Source of the DNA: Cycas panzhihuaensis
Lineage: Eukaryota; Cycadophyta
Direction: 5' to 3'
Length of the DNA stretch: 64,000 bases
NCBI GenBank assembly: GCA_023213395.1
Contig: CM041465.1
Coordinates: 35,595,741-35,659,740 of the forward strand
Under the pieces are notes generated by a model that saw only the letters and a program-made list of their open reading frames with translations, did not search any database and had not been told where the DNA came from. The translations under genes and the position numbers were made by a program. Within the stretch, counting starts at the first letter, position 1, and each line of letters begins with the position of its first letter. Of the stretch, positions 43,146 to 53,912 are shown one piece after another.

Positions 43146-44161
43146 TAGAAGACCCGAAGTAGGTAAAAGCTACAGAAGAGTCTCATTTCAATATCAAAGA
43201 GGAAATCCAAAGTGAAGTTACACAGAAGCAACACGAAAACAATGAGGAACAAGCAGATTTTTCTCAACAAATTTCATGCAATGTACCCACTGATCTTGTA
43301 TTGCACATGCACTTTTTATTTGGTAGTTTTGTATATCCTCTCTCTTTCCCTAGTTCAATAGCAATACAAAAGCCCCTTTCTCTCCCACCCATAGTTAATC
43401 GTGCTCTTAATTCCCCTACCTTTAGTTTTTTCGTAGGTCAAATTTTAATTTCCCTTAGTAACCCTAGCTCATCTGTATACTCACCTACTCCTTCATCCCC
43501 TATAGACCTTTCTCAACAAGATATGCTATAACTTCAATCTATTCGACAGGCCTTATCTCTTAGTATTAGCCCTTACAAAACCTCATTCGACTTTTCCCAA
43601 ACCTCCTCAATTCCATATTATCAATATCATCTTTTTCCGTTAAATCTTTCCTTTTATTTGAGTACCAATCCTAAAACCCTATTAAAGTTTTTTTTCCATA
43701 AATAACCTCTATCACAAATTGCCCATCCATCTTTCTCTCCCAAAAGGTGTTATGGTCCAACAAAACTTGTACAAACTTTCATCTCCATCCAAGACATATT
43801 CCAAAATTTATCCCTTCTTTCTATACCTTCTGAGCTATGCTTGATCTTGGTTCATTCCCCCTTTTCTTTTTCTCACAATAGGCAATCATCAATCCATAAC
43901 CCTCATGACCAATTCTTTTTCCAAAGCATTTACATCTTTTTCCAAAATTCATCCCATTCAGAAACAAAAGGTGCAAATGCAAGGCAAGACCAGGACAAGT
44001 CAATTGAGATCCCTCACAGCTCCCAGAATCCTTCTGATTCAGAACAAGACGTCGCATGTACATGCTCCCAAGAACAAGCATCGGCAAATACAAGACGCCT
44101 ACTAACAAACTCCACAGAAGATGTAAGATCGAACCAAATCTTCACAACCTACAGGATCTAG
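43146..44161 (+). pseudogene. N1 conserved region of unknown function
   Basis: Readable segments that reappear in N2 include VLHMHFLFGSFVYPLSFPSS (43295-43355), ISLSNPSSSVYSPTPSSPID (near 43448-43507), ALSLSISPYKTSFDFSQTSS (near 43550-43610), AHPSFSPKRCYGPTK (near 43722) and SIQDIFQNLSLLSIPSELCL (near 43785-43845). It ends NQIFTTYRI-stop at 44161. It is rich in Ser, Pro and Phe, with no membrane span or catalytic motif I can name. Stops are near 43530 and 43705. Confidence 0.6.
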
Positions 44162-44245
44162 TAGGAGGTGGTTGGAAGATTAGACCGAGCTACAAACATT
44201 TCTCAATACTTTGAGGGTGAAGTATTATTTTAAGGGGAGGGGAAT

Positions 44246-44720
44246 TGTAGCATTCCAAAATATGGTCAAAGATATAGCATATGACCATTCAAATCAAAGG
44301 TCTTTGAACGACGATTCCAACGGTTCAGACGAAAGTCAATTCTGACATCTCTATCAAAAGTTATGACCGTTTAAAGTTAGCTTGTCAGTTTTGGAGAAGT
44401 TCTGGCCAACTTCTATTTAAACAGTATTAAGGATAATATCACCCAGTCTGGCCGACTTCTAATTGAAGTATTTTGATCAATATATATAGGAAGTTTGGGC
44501 CGCATCCCAAAGCATCGTTCGGAGGTTCTTTTAGTTGTGCATTTTTTGTTCTAGGGTTGCAATTACCTCACCCATTTGGGGGTTGCAGTTTGGAGGGTTC
44601 CTCGCCTCGAAGAGGAAAGCTCACTTCTTCAAGAAAGGCTACATCTAGTTATTATTTTTTATGGATTATTACATGTATTTTTGAGGAAAATTGCTATAAA
44701 AGTAGAACTAGATTGCTACA
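44246..44720 (+). repeat. N1 3' LTR with preceding purine tract
   Basis: 475 bp, paired with the 5' LTR. The tract AAGGGGAGGGGAAT lies at 44232-44245. Confidence 0.88.
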
Positions 44721-46404
44721 AAGACCACATTTAAAATCCAGTTAAACTTAAAAGATTAACAAAGATAACTCCAAATTGAACACACAAAACTTTTTCAACC
44801 TTATAAGAGGAACGATTAGGACCCCTAAAGTTACCACTTTGCACATGCCTTTACCTTTTCTCAAACTCTATAGACATCAAAGAAAGGCATTGGCTATAAG
44901 GTGTATAAAGTGGCAAGTTGAGGTGTAAACTATCCTTAGAGTTTGGAGACCAAGCTAGACAAGGAGTGGGTGAGTGCCTTAGTTTGAGTCCTTCACTAGA
45001 TCTGTCGCTCAGCATAAATTTGGTATAGGTGGACAAACAACATCAGAGGCACCCTCGGCCTTCTAGGAGCCCACATACTGAGATGTATAGAGTTATGTAT
45101 TAGTACATAGGGTTCTTGATCTGCCACCTATGGGTAGACGCCACTAAACAGAATAGCAATCGAGGGCTTCCTAGAGACCCTTAAGACTTAGCATTCTAGT
45201 TTAGTAGCCCCTTAGGTAGACAGGACATAAAGATGCTTAAACATGGCAGCACAAATGCTAGTGTCAAACACTATCAAACTTAGTAGAACCAAAACCTTTT
45301 TGGCTTGGAAGAAACAAGTCAAAAACTTTTTGATAATGAATGATTATTGGGCCTATGTAAATTGGGATATTGCTCAACGAACACCCACCAAGGACCAAAA
45401 CAATTCTAACCAAGAGATTCCACCAGATCGTACTGCCCTTGAAGCCTTCGAAGCCAAAGATAACATTGCCCTCTCCTTTCTACACCTTGCTATAAAAGAC
45501 CAAGTGGATCAAAACATTGAAACTGCTGAAACGTCCCATGAAGCTTGGAACACCTTATGCTCTCTTTATGAGAGAAACAATGACTCTAGGTCCATCACCT
45601 TGAAAGCTCGCCTCTTTGCTATTCCATTTATTGGCACCATAACTTCACACCTTACAGAAATCAAAACTATTAGAAATTAACTCATCAACCTTGGTGCCCC
45701 TCCCTCTGATCATGACTCAGTGTCAACATTCTTCCCATTGGATACAATAGTTTTTTATCCCGCCTATATGATACCTTTGCCAAAATGGACCTCAACACCT
45801 TGGAAGGACTTTTCCTTAGAGAGGAGGGCATCCTAAATTTCCAAGGAGTGGCATCCACTTCTAGCTCTGCTCCTGCATTTACAGTTAGAAATTTAGGGAG
45901 GAATCAACCACCTAAACAACTACACCTCAACAACAGCACATTGCCTGACAACTTGGTTCATGGAACTTCACTCGACAACAACAACAGCCACAACCTTCAA
46001 AAACACAAGCAATGAAAACAAAATGTCACTTATATTGTGGCAAGAATGAGCATCTTGCGATAGATTACAAAAGAAGACAAGCAAATCTGCAACTCTTAAA
46101 AAACCAAGTTGGACAACAAGGGGGCCAAAATTTTCAACAGAACAAACACCAGGGCAACCAGGCAGAAATCAAAATCAGGGGCAATTTAACATGCAAAGAA
46201 ACCAACCAAGGAACCAAAGTTTCAACAGGAATCCCCAACAAGGAGAAAATGTAGCTGACACACAAGGCAACTCTGAGAACCTATTATATGCAGCCTTGTC
46301 ATCTCAACATGATGACAATTCTTGGTTGATTGATTCCAGTGCCACTCGTCACATGACTGACACTGAAGACTTGCTTGAGGATACACATCCCATTAGGTCT
46401 CAAA
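44721..46404 (+). pseudogene. Copia relic C1: leader end, gag, knuckle, truncated protease
   Basis: The leader end (about 45100-45240) closely matches the one before C2. Gag starts MAAQMLVSNTIKLSRTKTFL at 45243 and is open to 45680 (LAIKDQVDQNIETAETSHEA, the UBN2 core). Frame changes follow near 45680, 45785 and 46012. The knuckle CHLYCGKNEHLAIDYKR is near 46020; its last Cys is Tyr. Protease site SWLIDSSATRHMTDTEDLLE is near 46322-46380. The copy stops abruptly at the fold-back near 46400. Confidence 0.8.
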
Positions 46405-46416
46405 ATAGAGGCCTAA
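46380..46416. repeat. Fold-back junction (15-bp inverted repeat)
   Basis: ACACATCCCATTAGG (from about 46383) and CCTAATGGGATGTGT (to about 46426) are perfect inverted copies around a 14-base loop. To the left is plus-strand C1 protease; to the right is the inverted leader. Confidence 0.8.
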
Positions 46417-46426
46417 TGGGATGTGT

Positions 46427-47341
46427 AACTGACTCTAGGATGTAGAGCTTTGAGTCAAGAATCCGACGAATCAAACAGTTCGAAAATCAAACCTCTCATT
46501 GCAAAGATATCGCTAAAACTGTAAACAATACTCCTTATCTCAAAAAACTAAACTAGGGTAGACTTTTAACCCCCTTAGCAACTAAGCTCCCGGTCACAAA
46601 ATGCCACCATATGACCACCCGTTGAGTTGGAAAGGGGCTGGCTGACTTATGATCAAATTCCAATATGATTAAATTAAACTAAAACTTTGTAAAAACAATA
46701 TGACAAAGTAAAGAAACGCGACAGATGAAAACCCACGCACAAAGAATGGTGAACAAAGTAAGGTAAGTTCAATCGAAATCGAGTTTCTTGCAGTTGATCG
46801 GACCAATAATCTTCAGGAGACTCTCTCGCAGTGCAAGGAAGCAAATTTGGGCCACCATGAAGCTCGCATGGGGTCAAACAGAGTGTCGAAAAGTCAGTGG
46901 AGGGTGCAAGAGAGTAACGACAACAATGAGCAACGCACTCGATTAAATCGAGTTAGACTTCAATACAATGGCAGAAGAGACATTCCAGATACTTCACATA
47001 GTAATCATGATCCATACACGGTGATGCAATATTCATACGTACAATGGAGAGCTGCAACAGAGACAGTGAGCGACGGAGGACGAATGCTCTATCTCCATTT
47101 TTTACTAAACGACACCGAAACGAAGGTAGGAAATCAGATCTGGACAGTAGAGGAGTTTACAGATGGTCAAACAGCATCTCAAAATAGATCTCGATCATGA
47201 ACAACTCTTGACATGAGTCACACGACACAAATGAAGCGAAAACAATGTGCAAAGGATCTCGTTAAGAGCAAACGGGTTACCGTTTTTTACAAATGGGCTG
47301 TCATTTTCTGCAAACGGGCTGAGGAATATAAAGCTTAACTT
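46427..47341 (-). repeat. Inverted copy of the LTR-A leader
   Basis: The reverse complement aligns with about 40921-41850 over its whole length (for example CACTCGATTAAATCGAGTTA against TAACTCGATTTAATCGAGTG). No coding motif is seen. Confidence 0.8.
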
Positions 47342-47464
47342 GCTCACGTACCGGTATATAGGGTCCCCGATCTGCCACCTATGGGTAGGCACTACTAGAC
47401 AGAATAACAACCAAGGGCTTCCTAGAGTCCCTTAAGAGTTTGCATTCTAGTTTAGTAGTCCCTT

Positions 47465-48800
47465 AGGTAGATAGGACACAAGGATACTCAAACATAGCAA
47501 CGCAAATGTTAGTGTCAAAACACTATCAAACTTAGTGGAACCAACAATCTTTTGGCTTGGAAGAAACAAGTCAAAAACCTTTTTGATAATGAATGATTGT
47601 TGGGCCTATATAAATGGGGATATTGCACAACCAACACCAACCAAGGACCCAAACAATCCTGACCAAAAGATTACAGTAGATCCTATTGCCCTTGCAACCT
47701 TCAAGGCCAAAGATAGCATTGCCCTCTCCTTCCTACACCTTGTTGTAGAAGACCAAGTTGATCAAAACATTGAAACTACTGAAACATCCCATGAAGCTTG
47801 GGAGCAACTTATGCTCTCTTTATGAGAGAAAAGATGACTTTAAGTCTATAACCTTGAAAGCTGGCCTCTTTTCTATTCCATTTGTTGGCACCATAACTTC
47901 ACACCTTATAGAAATCACCTCATCAACCTTGGCACCCCTCCCTTTGATCATGACTTAGTGTCAAGTATTATCAACATCCTTCCCATTGAATACAATAGTT
48001 TTGTATCTTGTCTATATGATAACTTTGTCAAAATGGACCTCGACACCTTCGAAGGACTTTTCCTTAGAGAGGAGGGCATCCTAAATCGCGAAGGAGTGGC
48101 ATCCACTTCTAACCCTGCTCCTACATTTACAACCAGAAATTCAGGGAGGAATCAACCATCTAAACAACCACATTAGTAGCCACCTCAACATCAACTCATT
48201 GCCCAACAACTTGGTTCATTGAACCTCACTCAACAACAACAGTAGCCACAACCTTCAAGGAACCAACAATGAATATAAAATGTCACTTGTATTGTGGCAA
48301 GAATGGACATCTTGTGATAGATTGCAGAAGAAGACAAGCAGACCTACAACTCTTACAAAACCAAGGTGGACAAGGGGACCAAAACTTTCAACAGAACGAA
48401 AACCAGGGCAACCAGGGTAAAAATCGAAATCAGGAACAATTTAACAAACAAAGAAACGAACTAAGGAACCAAAGGTTCAACAAGAATCCCCAACAAGGAG
48501 GCAATGTAGCTGACACACAAGGTAACTCTGAGAATCTATTCTATGTAGCCTTGTCATCTCAACATGATGACAATTCTTGGTTGATTAATTTCGGTACCAC
48601 TCGTCATATAACTGGCACTCAAGACTTGCTTGAGGATACACATCCCATTAGGGCTCAAACAGTAACATTTAGAGAACAATTGGAGACAATTTCACATATG
48701 ATGCAACCAAAATTGGAAGAGCCCCTATTACTTTGAAGAACTTTGCAACCACATTTGTGACATTCTCTTGGTACTTGGCATGAAATAAAATTTGTCAATC
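47465..48800 (+). pseudogene. C2 gag, knuckle and protease
   Basis: Gag core: FLIMNDCWAYINGDIAQPTP (near 47580) and FLHLVVEDQVDQNIETTETS, with frame changes near 47535 and 47800. KMDLDTFEGLFLREEGIL is near 48030. The knuckle is CHLYCGKNGHLVIDCRRRQA (near 48278), Gln/Asn-rich after it. The protease region reads SWLINFGTTRHITGTQDLLE (near 48577); the catalytic Asp is Asn here. Confidence 0.8.
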
Positions 48801-50025
48801 AACCAAATCCACAAACAGAACCTTGGTGTACCATTCAGCCAAGGTGTCTGCACCATCACAGATGATGCCACAAGACATGAGAACAATGGGTTATACAAGT
48901 TGGATGGAGTTCCTCTCATCACTACCCAACAAGAAGATGCTTATGTTTCTGTACAAACCAATCACCTTGATAAAGGTAAACAAATCATAGTTGAAGACCC
49001 ACCCATGGAAGAAAATCAAGGTGAATGTTCATATCAAGATAAACAATTCCCCTCAATGAGCACCAAGGACTAATTGTGGCACCAACCCCTAGGTGACCTA
49101 AACATGCAAAGCCTTAATCTCATGTATAGGCTACAAATGGTGCACGGGTTGCCCAAGATAAAAAGAACCAACTACATTTGTGAGGCATGCTTAGTAGAAA
49201 AACAACAATAGAGCCATTCCCTTCCAACAAGGCTTGGCATGTCTCTGAACCTTTGGGGTTAGTCCACTCAGATATCTGTGGACCTATGTCAATTTCTTCC
49301 CTCAATGGAAGTTGGTTCTTCATGACCTTTATTGATGATTATTCGAGGAAAGTTTGGGTCTACTTTCTTCAACACAAATTTGAAGCTTTTGAAAATTTTA
49401 AGGTCTTCAAGGTTGAAGTTGAAAATAAAATCGGCATGACAATCAAGGTGCTTAGATTAGACAATAGAGGAGAATATGCTTCAAATTAGTTCACCACTTT
49501 TTTGCCGAGAATTCAAGATCAAATGCCAATTCTACACTCCACGCACACTCCAACAAAATGGTGTTGTAGAAAGAATGAACCAAACTTCGGTGAACAAGGC
49601 AAAAGCTATGTTAAGTATTGCAAACCTTGATACTCATTTTTGGGTTGAAGCTCTAGCTACTACTACATATCTCATAAACAGAAGTGCCACCGTAGCAGTA
49701 AGAGATATCACACCTAAGGAGGCTTGGTCAAGTCAAAAGCCTACCATCTCACACTTAAGGACATTAGACTGCACCACTTACAAGTTCATCCCCAAAGAAA
49801 AAAGGAAAAAGTTGGATGACAAGAGCCTCAAGTGCATCTTTGTTGGTTATGTACTCGGATGTAAAGCTTACAAGGTGTATGACCCTATTGGAAATCAAGT
49901 GTATACCACTCAAGATGTCATTTTTGCTGAAGCTACTCCAGACTTGGATCCTTTGCAAATTCAATTTGTTGTAGATAATGATGTTGTTGTACCAGAAGTG
50001 CCTTTTACACGAATTCTTGAGCCAT
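48801..50025 (+). pseudogene. C2 integrase
   Basis: The gag-pre-integrase part reads LWHQPLGDLNMQSLNLMYRL near 49073-49130. The zinc end is CEACLVEKQQ followed by a stop. The core has LVHSDICGPMSISSLNGSWF (first Asp), LRLDNRGEYASN (second Asp) near 49450-49490, and RTLQQNGVVERMNQTSVNKA (Glu) near 49540. The tail SLKCIFVGYVLGCKAYKVYD is near 49830. All three catalytic residues are present, though stops lie near 49211 and 49489. The frame is cut at 50025 by N2. Confidence 0.85.
50021..50025. repeat. Target-site duplication of N2, left copy (GCCAT)
   Basis: GCCAT here and GCCAC at 53913-53917, four of five matching. Confidence 0.7.
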
Positions 50026-50520
50026 TGTAGCATTCCTAAAATAATGAAGAAGTCGGTTTTACTTAGTATGGTGAAGTCAGTTTTTAGAAAAGAATTAAAA
50101 GAAGAATTAATTATTTTATTTTATTTTATTATGATGTTAGTTTTTTGGGGGGTAAAGTAAGAAGTTGGGTTTGAAGGCTATAAATATAAAACCTCCCTCA
50201 TTTTGAAAAACATCTTGGAGAATTTATGTTATGAATGGATAATGGCCTCGTGCCTATTTGGAGGGTCGCTCTCGCTTCAAAGAGGGTTCGTCAAGCTGTT
50301 GGATATTTTGTATCAAGTACCATCTTTCTGTTAATATTATTTATTATTGTTCACATATGCTATTGTTATCTCTGTTGAATATTATGTATGAGGTTATATT
50401 GCTGCAATTATCTGCTGTGAATATATCGATTTATCATTATGAGGCACAGTGATCTACTTTGAATATATATTTGCTATGGGAAATAGAGCTTTTGTCTGCT
50501 ACATTATTTGACCTGCTACA
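50026..50520 (+). repeat. N2 5' LTR
   Basis: TGTAGCATTCC...ACCTGCTACA, with TATA-like CTATAAATATA at 50179-50189. It pairs with 53417-53912. Confidence 0.9.
50179..50189 (+). promoter_or_regulatory. TATA-like box in N2 LTR
   Basis: CTATAAATATA, conserved in both N2 LTRs about 155 bases into the repeat. Confidence 0.5.
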
Positions 50521-50522
50521 AT

Positions 50523-50534
50523 TGGTATCAGAGC
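50523..50534 (+). other. N2 primer binding site
   Basis: TGGTATCAGAGC, an exact initiator-Met-type site. Confidence 0.9.
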
Positions 50535-52023
50535 CTCATCCACTGCTACCAAAATCAAAGCTGAATTGAAATTCTGCCAAAGGAAACAAAAAAATCACAG
50601 TTGCGATATCAATATGATCTATTACCCATTCAACCACCAAAGGCACTTAAAGCTATTTATGGTTGTGAATTAAATCAAACCCTAGTTTCGCGTGGTTGGG
50701 AGTTCACTGTAACTTTGCCAGTCAAGATAGAACAAGAACTCAAAAGCTTGTTGCCATCCCATAGGGTTCCTGCCGTGGAATATCTTATGTTAGGACGTAA
50801 CCGTAAGACAGGAAGGTGAGTCGCAATGAGACCACAATCTAAGGTTTTGCACCATTTAGAATCCACTGTGCATCCTGTCTGCAGAGATAGGTTGCGGCCC
50901 CGCTGCCCTGCCATCAATTAATCTTAGAGAATTATCTATCAATCTTGCAAAAATCATAGAAAAGAAAAGTGTTGGACTCTAGATCAGAAACCCTAGCCGG
51001 CAAAGTGGTTGTTCTGTGGAGACTTCGTTGTGTAGCTACAAGCAGATCAGGGGCCATAGTTCTGCTTATGTCGTAAGTTGCACTATTAAGAACCTAGTCT
51101 AAGTTATCATGACTACCCGTAGATACTTTGCAAATTAGAAGATTGTGTAGAAGACATCCCTTTGTCTGTAACGACCTATCCATCATTAGATGACCTAGGA
51201 ACAAGAAAGAGCAGACTGTGAGGGTGTTGTACCAAAATTTATTTCTGTAGGAATGTAGCCAGGTCACGAAATCGAAGTCACCGAAGAATCGCTCAAGTGT
51301 AGGAGCCAACAGACCATTTCGCAAGAGCTTCAAGTCATGGGAGCGAGAGATATCACACTACAACGGGATCCAGGTGGTACACAAACTCGAAAAGTTGTAG
51401 CCATTATCCCCTGCTCATGTGGCTCAGCAGATAGATCGTTCGCAAGAAAAACTTGCAAACGTAGGTTGATAAGCACATCATGCAAGACACTAGCCAACAA
51501 GGATTGTTTGAAGTCGAAGCAGCCAGAATCTAAGGCGCAAAGGATAATCCAAGGTAGCAAAGTGTAGACTGTTATTGTTTCAAAGGCACAGACTGCTAGC
51601 CGCAGGTGGCATATCAAATAATCGACGAAGGCATGGATTAATTTTCTCTAAGTTTTTCGTGATTAAGACCTATTTTTTATTTTTTGAACTCCACCCTTCA
51701 TGATACAAGCAATTGACCTAGGGTAATCTCATATGATCAAGGGGGTAAGTGGAAAGGGGCTTAAAACCCTTACATTGAAAATTATATTTTCTTTTAGTTA
51801 TTTTGTCAAGAGGGGGCACCTGGACATTTTTATCCATATCTCAAGCTACAAGTGTCGGATTGTAGTGCCATCTGAACCATTGGATTCCTGGTTCAGAGAC
51901 ATACGTAAGGAGTGGCCATATACGATAGTTTTGACTAGCAAAGAATAGAGATTTTTACCTTTGAAGTCACAATTTTTATTGACAAAGAGATAGTTGAAAG
52001 CAGTATTTTTTTGACAGAGAAAG
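50535..52023 (+). other. N2 leader
   Basis: A 1.5-kb stretch with short frames only and no recognised product. The part near 51680-51900 (AGGGGGTAAGTGGAAAGGGG and after) is arranged like the part of the LTR-A leader near 41630-41830, hinting at shared leader sequence. Confidence 0.5.
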
Positions 52024-52707
52024 ATGTTTGACCTTTTTGAACCCAGTGAAGGCATCGATACAAGAGAATGGGTAGAATGGGTTGAAGATCAAAATCAATT
52101 CACAGCAAGTACAAAAATTGATGATTATTGGGCAAACACTGAATTGTTCTTAGGAGAAAAAACTTCGAATTGGTTCAATAATTGGTCCAACCAATCAATA
52201 GGATACACCAATTGGTTTTGGTTTCGACGTACATTTACCAAAACATTTGGACAACAACAAAAAGATCATCAAACCCACGAGCAAGGTGAGGGTACCAAAG
52301 CATCAAAGCAACCAGACGAAGCAGCAGAAGTAGAAGAAGAAGGAGCAGAAGCAAAGATTTTGCAAGAGTTAAAACAAGAGCCACCACAGAGGGAACAACC
52401 TGATTACATAGAAGACTTGAAGCAGGGACAGGCAACAGAAGAATCTCAAGTCAACTTCAGAGACGAAATCCAAGATGAAGTTACACAGGCGCAGCATGAA
52501 GACAACGAAGAGCAAGTAGACTTTGAAGAGGAATCTCAACAAGCTACATGCAAGGTACTCAATGGTCCTGTGCTACACATGCACATTTCTTTTGGTAGCA
52601 TTATTTGTCCTCTCTCTTTTCCTCACTCATTAGCGATAGTGAAAATTCTTTTCCAAATCCCAAACTTAGCCATAATCATAATTTCCTTAACTCTAGTTTT
52701 TTCGTAA
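52024..52707 (+). CDS. N2 gag-like protein with acidic tail (open frame)
   Basis: 228 codons. MFDLFEPSEGIDTREWVEWV, then FLGEKTSNWFNNWSNQSIGY and FWFRRTFTKTFGQQQK (residues 1-80) follow the retrotransposon capsid pattern; compare G2 LEMFDPDRSRDIKSW...LYGRALQWFYWW. Residues 80-175 are Glu/Gln-rich (EEEGAEAKILQELKQEPPQR), with a coiled-coil look. From about residue 180 the conserved VLHMHISFGSIICPLSFPHS begins; a frame change near 52630-52680 then moves the reading to the next frame. No zinc knuckle or protease is present. Confidence 0.65.
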   Translation: MFDLFEPSEGIDTREWVEWVEDQNQFTASTKIDDYWANTELFLGEKTSNWFNNWSNQSIGYTNWFWFRRTFTKTFGQQQKDHQTHEQGEGTKASKQPDEAAEVEEEGAEAKILQELKQEPPQREQPDYIEDLKQGQATEESQVNFRDEIQDEVTQAQHEDNEEQVDFEEESQQATCKVLNGPVLHMHISFGSIICPLSFPHSLAIVKILFQIPNLAIIIISLTLVFS

Positions 52708-53246
52708 GTCAAATCCCAATTCCTCTTTGCAACCCTAGTTCATCCCTTTATTTACATACTCTTTCATTCCCTATAGACCATCCTCAGCAGGATATTCCAC
52801 AACTTCAATATGTTCGTCAGGTCTTATCTCTTAGTATTATCCCTTACAAAACCCAGTCCAACTTTTCTCAAACCCCTTCAATTTCATATCATCAATATTG
52901 TTTTTTTCCCTTAAATCTTTTCTTTTGTCTGAATACCATTCATAAAAACCTATTAAAGCCTTTTTTTCATAAAGAACATCTATCGTTGATTTCCCATCCA
53001 TCTTTCTCTCCTAAAAAGTGTTGCGGTCCAACAAAACCTGAACAAATTTTCATCTCCATCCAAGGCATATTCCAAAATTTATCTTTTCTTCTTATACCTT
53101 CAAAGCTATGCTTGATTTCAGTTCGCAGTTCATCCTTTTCTTTTCCTTTTCACAATAAGCAATCATCAATCTATGACCCTCACGATCAATTCTTCTCACA
53201 AAGCCTTTCAGAAGAAGACATAGCATGTACCTGGTCCCAAGAATAA
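52605..53246 (+). CDS. N2 conserved region of unknown function (open, shifted frame)
   Basis: 214 codons that are the counterpart of N1 43146-44161. Shared pieces are PIPLCNPSSSLYLHTLSFPI, VLSLSIIPYKTQSNFSQTPS, SHPSFSPKKCCGPTKPEQIF and SIQGIFQNLSFLLIPSKLCL, ending DIACTWSQE-stop. In N1 the start of this region continues directly from the gag-like frame, so an indel in N2 probably split one long frame. The Cys-Gly-Pro-Thr-Lys core and Ser/Phe/Pro richness match no family I know. Confidence 0.55.
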   Translation: MSSLFSSLISDSENSFPNPKLSHNHNFLNSSFFVSQIPIPLCNPSSSLYLHTLSFPIDHPQQDIPQLQYVRQVLSLSIIPYKTQSNFSQTPSISYHQYCFFPLNLFFCLNTIHKNLLKPFFHKEHLSLISHPSFSPKKCCGPTKPEQIFISIQGIFQNLSFLLIPSKLCLISVRSSSFSFPFHNKQSSIYDPHDQFFSQSLSEEDIACTWSQE

Positions 53247-53401
53247 ACATTGACAAATTCAAGATGCTTGCTAGTAAAGCCCCACAAAAGACAGAAGATC
53301 GAGCCAAAATCTTCATGACCTACAGGATCTAGTAGGTGGTGGTTGAAAGATTAGATCGAGCTACAAGCAATTTTCAATACTTCGAGGGCGAACTATCATT
53401 T

Positions 53402-53912
53402 TGAGGGGAGGGGAATTGTAGCGTTCTCAAAATAATGAAGAAGTTGGTTTTACTTAGTATGGTGAAGTCGGTTTTTAGAAAAGAATTCAAAGAATAATTA
53501 TTTATTTTATTTTATTTTATTATGAAGTCAATTTTTTGGAGGGAAAAGTAAGAAGTTGGGTTTGAAGGCTATAAATATAGAGCCTCCCTCATTTTGAAAA
53601 TCATCTTGGAGAATTTCTGTTATGAAGGGATAATGGCCCTGTGCCTATTTGGAGGGTCGCTCTTGCCTTGAAGAGGGTTCGTCAAGCTGCTGGATATTTT
53701 GTATTAGGTGCCATCTTTCTGTTCATATTATTTACTATTGTTCACATATGCTATTGTTATCTCTATTAAATATTATGTATGAGGTTATATTGCTGCAACT
53801 ATCTACTATGAATATATGGAATTTATCATTATGAGGCACGGTGATCTACTTTGAATATATAATTGCTATTGGAAATACAGCTTCTGTCTATTGCATTATT
53901 TGGCCCACTACA
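53402..53912 (+). repeat. N2 purine tract and 3' LTR
   Basis: The tract TGAGGGGAGGGGAAT precedes TGTAGCG at 53417. The LTR is 496 bp and ends CCCACTACA. Confidence 0.9.

Larger units (their letters stand above)
42189..44720 (+). mobile_element. N1: short non-autonomous LTR element with gag-like start
   Basis: The LTRs are 42189-42653 (465 bp) and 44246-44720 (475 bp), with an intact initiator-Met-type primer site and purine tract. The interior is only 1.6 kb. It encodes a gag-like start and a long Ser/Pro/Phe-rich conserved region but no protease, RT or integrase. N2 (50026-53912) has the same plan. It resembles the TR-GAG class of gag-only plant elements (inference). Confidence 0.88.
50026..53912 (+). 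mobile_element. N2: non-autonomous LTR element with gag-like frame
   Basis: The LTRs are 50026-50520 (495 bp) and 53417-53912 (496 bp). They are highly alike, with an exact initiator-Met-type primer site at 50523 and a purine tract before the 3' LTR. The 2.9-kb interior has a 1.5-kb leader and then a gag-like frame joined to the same unrecognised region as N1. No pol domain is present. It sits between C2's integrase and RT. Confidence 0.9.

Noticed and set aside
43821-44108. Minus-strand frame opposite the N1 unknown region, with a similar one in N2 (53092-53316)
   Set aside because: The plus-strand reading is longer and conserved over more of its length; the antisense frame is probably a by-product of that conservation.
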